Shown here piece after piece: positions 59,880-64,000 of a stretch of 64,000 nt of DNA. The notes beneath the pieces are model-generated. The model saw only the letters and a program-made list of their open reading frames with translations. It did not search any database and was not told where the DNA came from. This DNA comes from Prevotella sp. (GTDB lineage Bacteria; Bacteroidota; Bacteroidia; Bacteroidales; Bacteroidaceae), in the NCBI GenBank assembly GCA_017469955.1, contig JAFUFJ010000021.1:1-64000 (forward strand), in the 5' to 3' direction. Numbering within the stretch: position 1 is the first letter of the stretch; each line of letters opens with the position of its first letter. Position numbers and translations under genes: made by a program.

Positions 59880-62800
59880 ATGTTCAGAAAGATTTTCACC
59901 TGTTTTCTCATGGCCTTTGCCATGACATCACAGGCACAAGAAGCACCATTGTGGCTTCGCCATTGCGCTATTTCGCCAGACGGAAAGACCATTGTGTTCT
60001 CCTATAAGGGTGACCTTTTCACCGTTTCTTCAATGGGAGGAGAGGCACAGCAGCTCACAACCAATGCAGCCTACGAAGCCTATCCCGTCTGGAGCCCTGA
60101 CGGATCGCAGATAGCATTCGCATCAAGTCGCGAAGGAAGTCTCGACATATATATTATTAATAAGGTGGGGGGCGAGCCAAGAAGGCTGACAACAACCAGC
60201 GGAAACGAAATTCCTCTGACGTTCAAGGACGCCCATACCGTGCTGTTTCAGACATACATCATGCCGACGGCCCAGTCGATCATCTTCCCAAGTGCACAGT
60301 TTCCTCAGGTATACGAAGTGGCAACAGAGGGAGGCAGTCCGCGCCTTTATTCGGCATTAACCATGGAAGGCTTGCAGCTGAATGCCCAAGGCGACGCCCT
60401 TTACTACGACAAGAAAGGTTATGAAGACGAGTTTCGCAAGCACCATAAGTCGCCTATTGCCCGCGACATTTGGCTCGTCAGCAATGGCAGACACACCAAG
60501 TTGACCACCTTCCCAGGTGAAGATCGCAACCCCATATGGGCTTCTGACGGGCAGTCTTTCTACTATCTCAGCGAGCAAGACGGCACCGGCAATGTCTATC
60601 ACCGCATGCTTAGCGGTGCTGAGAAACAGCTTTCAAGTCTGAAAAACCATCCCGTCCGCTATCTCTCTGCTGCCAAAAATGGCACTCTTTGCTTCAGCTA
60701 TGACGGCGAGATCTATACCCTTAGAGAGGGAGAACAGCCCAAGAAGGTCCTGATCAGCATCACGACCGACCGACAGGACAAAGACCTTATCCGCCAAGTT
60801 CGCACGTCGGGAGCCAGCGAGATTGCCATCTCTCGCGACGGCAAGGAGGTGGCCTTTGTGCTGCGTGGCGACGTATTCGTCACGTCAACCGAATACCGTA
60901 CCACCAAGCAAATCACCGATACTCCCGAACAAGAGCGTTCCATCTCGTTTGCACCCGATGGCCGTTCTATCGCCTATGCTGCCGAACGTGACGGACATTG
61001 GCAGATCTATCAGGCCAAGCTGACAAAGCCTGAAGAGAAGCGTTTCACCTATGCCACGGCCATAGAGGAGGAAAGACTGACGCAGACCGACGTCACTTCG
61101 TTCCAGCCACAATACAGTCCTGACGGCAAATTGCTGGCCTTCATCGAAGACCGCGGTGCGCTTTGTGTGATGGATCTGCAGACAAAGTCGGTGCGCCGAG
61201 TGATGGAGAAAGACTTCAACTTCTCCTATAGTGACGGAGACGAGTGGTTTGAATGGAGCCCGGACTCACGCTGGCTGCTGTCGAGTTACATCGGTCACGG
61301 GGGATGGAACAGCCAAGACGTGGCACTTGTTAATGTTGCTAACGGAGAGATTCACAACCTCACCCAGAGTGGATACAGCGAAGGCTCGGCACGATGGGCA
61401 CTTGGAGGCAAGGCGATGATTTTCGAAAGCGACCGTGCCGGCTACCGAAGCCATGGCAGCTGGGGTGCCGAAAGCGACATCTATATCATGTTCTTCGACC
61501 TTGATGCCTATGAACGCTTCCGCATGACCAAGGAAGAACGCGCCCTGATGGACGAGGCCCAAAAGGAAGCCAAGAAAGACAACACCTCGGCCGATGCTTC
61601 AAAAGACGGCGACAAGAAGCCGAAAGACAGCGACAAGAAAGGCAAGAAGAAGGGGAAAGACAGTGGAAAAGCCGACGAGAAGAAGGTTCCCGAACTGGTA
61701 TTCGACCTTGAAAACTGCCGTGACCGCGTGGCCCGTCTGACCGTCAACTCTTCTCGTTTAGGCGATGCCATACTGTCTCCGGGGGGCGATACCCTCTACT
61801 ATCAGTCGGCCTTTGAGGGCGGTCTCGACCTTTGGAAGCACGACCTCAAGGAGAACAAGACCGAGCGGGTGATGCGCGGAGTGGCCGGACGCATGGTGGC
61901 CGACAAAGACTTCAAGCAGATTTTCCTGTGCTCCGGTGGCGGCATCAAGAAGATTGACCTTGGCAAGAACGACCAGAAGAGCATCGACTTCGAAACCGTG
62001 TTCAACTATCAGCCTTACAAGGAACGTGCATATATCTTCGATCACATCTGGCAACAGGTGAAAGACAAGTTCTACGTCGAAGACCTTCATGGCACAGACT
62101 GGGACATGTACCGCGAGGCTTACCGCCGTTTTCTGCCCCATATCAGCAATGAATACGACTTCAGAGAGATGCTCAGTGAGATGCTTGGAGAGCTCAATGG
62201 CTCGCATACTGGAGCCCGATACTACCCCGGAGGTCCCACGCTTTCTTCGGCCTATCTCGGAGCCTTCTTCGACCCATCCTATGAAGGTGACGGCCTGAAG
62301 ATTGAGGAAATCATCAAGCGCGGGCCCTTTGCTGTGAAGAAGACGGGCGTAGAACGGGGCTGCATCATTGAGCAAATCGACGGCATACCCTTGCAGAAAG
62401 GCACCGACCATCAGCCCCTGCTCGACGGCAAGGCTGGCAAACCAGTCAGGCTGACGGTGCTCAACCCGCAGACCAACAAACGCTTCGACGTTGTCATCAA
62501 GGCCATTTCACTCAGTCAACAGAACGACTTGCTCTATCGCCGATGGGTCGATCGCAACCGTCAGTTGGTCGACTCGCTCTCGGGAGGCCGGCTGGCTTAC
62601 GTGCATGTGAAGGCCATGAACAGCGACAGTTACCGCACAGCCTACCGCGAACTGCTCAGCGACGAGAACCGCAACCGCGAGGCAGTCATCGTCGATGAGC
62701 GCCACAACGGCGGAGGATGGCTGCACGACGACCTCTGCACATTGCTCTCTGGTCGCGAATATCAGCGCTTTATCCCGCATGGAAAGTACGTCGGCAGCGA

Positions 62801-63131
62801 CCCTTACAACAAGTGGACCAAGCCCTCATGCGTGCTGATGTGCGAAGACGACTATAGCAATGGCCACGGTTTTCCGTGGGTCTACAAGACCTTGGGCATC
62901 GGCAAACTCATCGGAACTCCTGTGGCTGGCACGATGACAGCCGTATGGTGGGAGACCTTAATCAATGGCATGGTGTTCGGCATTCCTCAGGTTGGCTGCC
63001 AGGGAATGGACGGACGCTTCGGCGAAAACATCCAGCTCGATCCCGACATCGAGGTCTACAACACACCAGAAGACTTCCTCATCGGCCACGACACCCAGCT
63101 CGAACGTGCCGTAAAGGAAATGCTCCGATAG
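59880..63131 (+). CDS. Secreted tricorn-type S41 protease
   Basis: A 1083-residue exported protease with signal peptide (FLMAFAMTSQAQ). Residues 25-640 form beta-propeller repeats (ISPDGKTIVFSYKGDLFTV, WSPDGSQIAFASSREGSLDIYII and similar), interrupted by a highly charged Lys/Asp linker near 565-600. Then follow a helical C1-like region, a PDZ domain (about 800-880) and an S41 catalytic domain with VDERHNGGGWLHDDL and the likely nucleophile Ser993 in EDDYSNGHG. Such tricorn-like proteins degrade peptides, here in the periplasm. Last gene of the parA block. Confidence 0.94.
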   Translation: MFRKIFTCFLMAFAMTSQAQEAPLWLRHCAISPDGKTIVFSYKGDLFTVSSMGGEAQQLTTNAAYEAYPVWSPDGSQIAFASSREGSLDIYIINKVGGEPRRLTTTSGNEIPLTFKDAHTVLFQTYIMPTAQSIIFPSAQFPQVYEVATEGGSPRLYSALTMEGLQLNAQGDALYYDKKGYEDEFRKHHKSPIARDIWLVSNGRHTKLTTFPGEDRNPIWASDGQSFYYLSEQDGTGNVYHRMLSGAEKQLSSLKNHPVRYLSAAKNGTLCFSYDGEIYTLREGEQPKKVLISITTDRQDKDLIRQVRTSGASEIAISRDGKEVAFVLRGDVFVTSTEYRTTKQITDTPEQERSISFAPDGRSIAYAAERDGHWQIYQAKLTKPEEKRFTYATAIEEERLTQTDVTSFQPQYSPDGKLLAFIEDRGALCVMDLQTKSVRRVMEKDFNFSYSDGDEWFEWSPDSRWLLSSYIGHGGWNSQDVALVNVANGEIHNLTQSGYSEGSARWALGGKAMIFESDRAGYRSHGSWGAESDIYIMFFDLDAYERFRMTKEERALMDEAQKEAKKDNTSADASKDGDKKPKDSDKKGKKKGKDSGKADEKKVPELVFDLENCRDRVARLTVNSSRLGDAILSPGGDTLYYQSAFEGGLDLWKHDLKENKTERVMRGVAGRMVADKDFKQIFLCSGGGIKKIDLGKNDQKSIDFETVFNYQPYKERAYIFDHIWQQVKDKFYVEDLHGTDWDMYREAYRRFLPHISNEYDFREMLSEMLGELNGSHTGARYYPGGPTLSSAYLGAFFDPSYEGDGLKIEEIIKRGPFAVKKTGVERGCIIEQIDGIPLQKGTDHQPLLDGKAGKPVRLTVLNPQTNKRFDVVIKAISLSQQNDLLYRRWVDRNRQLVDSLSGGRLAYVHVKAMNSDSYRTAYRELLSDENRNREAVIVDERHNGGGWLHDDLCTLLSGREYQRFIPHGKYVGSDPYNKWTKPSCVLMCEDDYSNGHGFPWVYKTLGIGKLIGTPVAGTMTAVWWETLINGMVFGIPQVGCQGMDGRFGENIQLDPDIEVYNTPEDFLIGHDTQLERAVKEMLR

Positions 63132-63165
63132 CCGCTGCCCTGCCCCTTCAAAAGGGCATCCCTCT

Positions 63166-63294
63166 CGGTTGCTGCCGAGAAAGGTGCCCTTTTAGGGTCA
63201 GAAGTCATAGCTTTATTGCCGAGAAAGGATAGCTTTATCCTTAATAAACCTAAGACTTCTCAGGCTAAAACCTAAGCTTTCTTGCCAGCAACCG
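63166..63294 (+). repeat. 22-bp palindromic-unit array flanked by inverted repeats (5 units)
   Basis: Five exact 22-bp units from 63175 to 63284, flanked by inverted CGGTTGCTG (63166-63174) and CAGCAACCG (63286-63294). The last unit (GGCTAAAACCTAAGCTTTCT) is nearly identical to the last unit of the array at 6751-6860. It lies between the tricorn-type gene and the next gene on the same strand. Confidence 0.85.
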
Positions 63295-63342
63295 GAAAAC
63301 TTCCCGTTGAGAAATCCCTGAAAAGCCCCGAAAGATAACCTT

Positions 63343-64000
63343 ATGAAACTCCGTAAGCTTTTGATCTTCATATGCTTAGCCACAATCAGCCTTGTCGTCA
63401 ACGCTGGCAAGGTCGTCTCTGTTTCCGACTTCGGAACCGTGGCTAACGACACTGGAAACGACCTTGAAGCCTTGCGGAAAGCTGCAGCCTACTGCCGGAC
63501 GCACCGCGGAACCACCCTCCTCGTGCCCGCCGGAACCTACATTCTTCGCGACGAAGAGGCCGTAGACATCGAGCGAAAAGCCGTCAGCGGAGCCCTTGGA
63601 CGAGGCATTGAAGTGCAATGGAAGCTGTTCAAGCCCGACGCACCCTTTGTGAAAGGTCTCGACTTCACGGGCGCACGCGACCTGCATATCGAAGCCTCCG
63701 GTGCCACTTTCGTCGTCGAAGGCTGGATGCAAGTCTTGACGTTTACGCAGACAAAGGACGTCACACTCCGGGGCCTCTCTATCACTTCCCGGCGTCCTTC
63801 AGCCACCGAAGCCCGCGTGACCGACTGCAATAGCAGCCGGGTAAGGCTTGCCTTCGACCCCGCTCTCTTCACCCATATCGACAGCATTGCCCAAGGACGC
63901 ACCTATTTTTTCGACCCGCTTCAGCGCCATTTCTACTATGCAGGTTCCGAACAGATGCAGCTGGTCTCACCCGGAATCATCGACATGTCAATGCCGCAAG
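63343..64000 (+). CDS. Right-handed beta-helix / pectate-lyase-fold secreted protein (cut by window edge)
   Basis: An open frame from ATG 63343 to the window end (219 codons so far). A signal peptide (LRKLLIFICLATISLVVNAG) is followed by the typical start of pectate-lyase-fold proteins, VVSVSDFGTVANDTGNDLEALRKAAAYCR and TLLVPAGTYIL, then beta-helix rungs (ARDLHIEASGATFVVEGWMQVLTFTQTKDVTLRGLSI). Such proteins are often glycan lyases or glycosidases. The specific activity cannot be read from this part. Confidence 0.85.
   Translation, partial: MKLRKLLIFICLATISLVVNAGKVVSVSDFGTVANDTGNDLEALRKAAAYCRTHRGTTLLVPAGTYILRDEEAVDIERKAVSGALGRGIEVQWKLFKPDAPFVKGLDFTGARDLHIEASGATFVVEGWMQVLTFTQTKDVTLRGLSITSRRPSATEARVTDCNSSRVRLAFDPALFTHIDSIAQGRTYFFDPLQRHFYYAGSEQMQLVSPGIIDMSMPQ

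Overview
The window is about 50% GC and reads as a chromosome segment of a Bacteroidales bacterium, most likely Prevotellaceae. The signs are Bacteroidetes-type promoters (TAnnTTTG -7 boxes), a type IX secretion-type C-terminus on a subtilisin, the ferredoxin-dependent 2-oxoacid oxidoreductase operon, DUF5683 and DUF4250 proteins, a HEAT/DUF1080 protein beside Gfo/Idh dehydrogenases, and nrfHA with ccs1-ccsA. I see no rRNA, tRNA, prophage or CRISPR array.

Layout. 0-7 kb: a possible lipoprotein fragment, a solitary vsr endonuclease, a four-gene 2-oxoacid:ferredoxin oxidoreductase operon, then ffh-folD-TPR. 7-12.5 kb: a glycoside-oxidising operon (two Gfo/Idh dehydrogenases around a HEAT/DUF1080 protein). 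13-18.3 kb: a SIMPL protein, an S9 peptidase, an SDR and a divergent UDP-GlcNAc 2-epimerase. 18.5-23.5 kb: a Crp/Fnr regulator divergent from nitrite ammonification and cytochrome c maturation genes; nrfH carries an in-frame TGA. 23.5-32.4 kb: an SPFH/NfeD operon, M48 and S8 proteases, PrsW, SlyD and AroC. 33-35 kb: an SGNH esterase with a GH43 glycosidase. 35-42 kb: a five-gene ABC efflux operon with a divergent AraC regulator. 42-53 kb: pyrKD, an XRE regulator beside a 1 kb AT-rich gene-free stretch, holA, an HsdR_N-like protein, an LMW phosphatase, DUF4250, a lone integrase, lpxB and surE. 53.7-63 kb: a co-directional parA-parB-DUF5683-mltD-rel-tricorn block. The right edge cuts a beta-helix gene.

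The most unusual signal is non-coding. At least eight intergenic sites hold arrays built on an exact 22-bp period from degenerate palindromic units (consensus AGAAnnnnATAGnnTTTCT). Two arrays have the same nine-unit length and start 2 bp after the same motif (GTTTTTAACACTTCG). A second family, with a different consensus (GTATGnnnCATAC) but the same 22-bp period, occupies two further gaps. I know of no described element that matches. Three candidate small RNAs, an 88-bp tandem duplication and apparent lesions in nrfH and ccsA are also reported.

All calls come from reading sequence and translated proteins. Family assignments rest on remembered motifs, not on searches.
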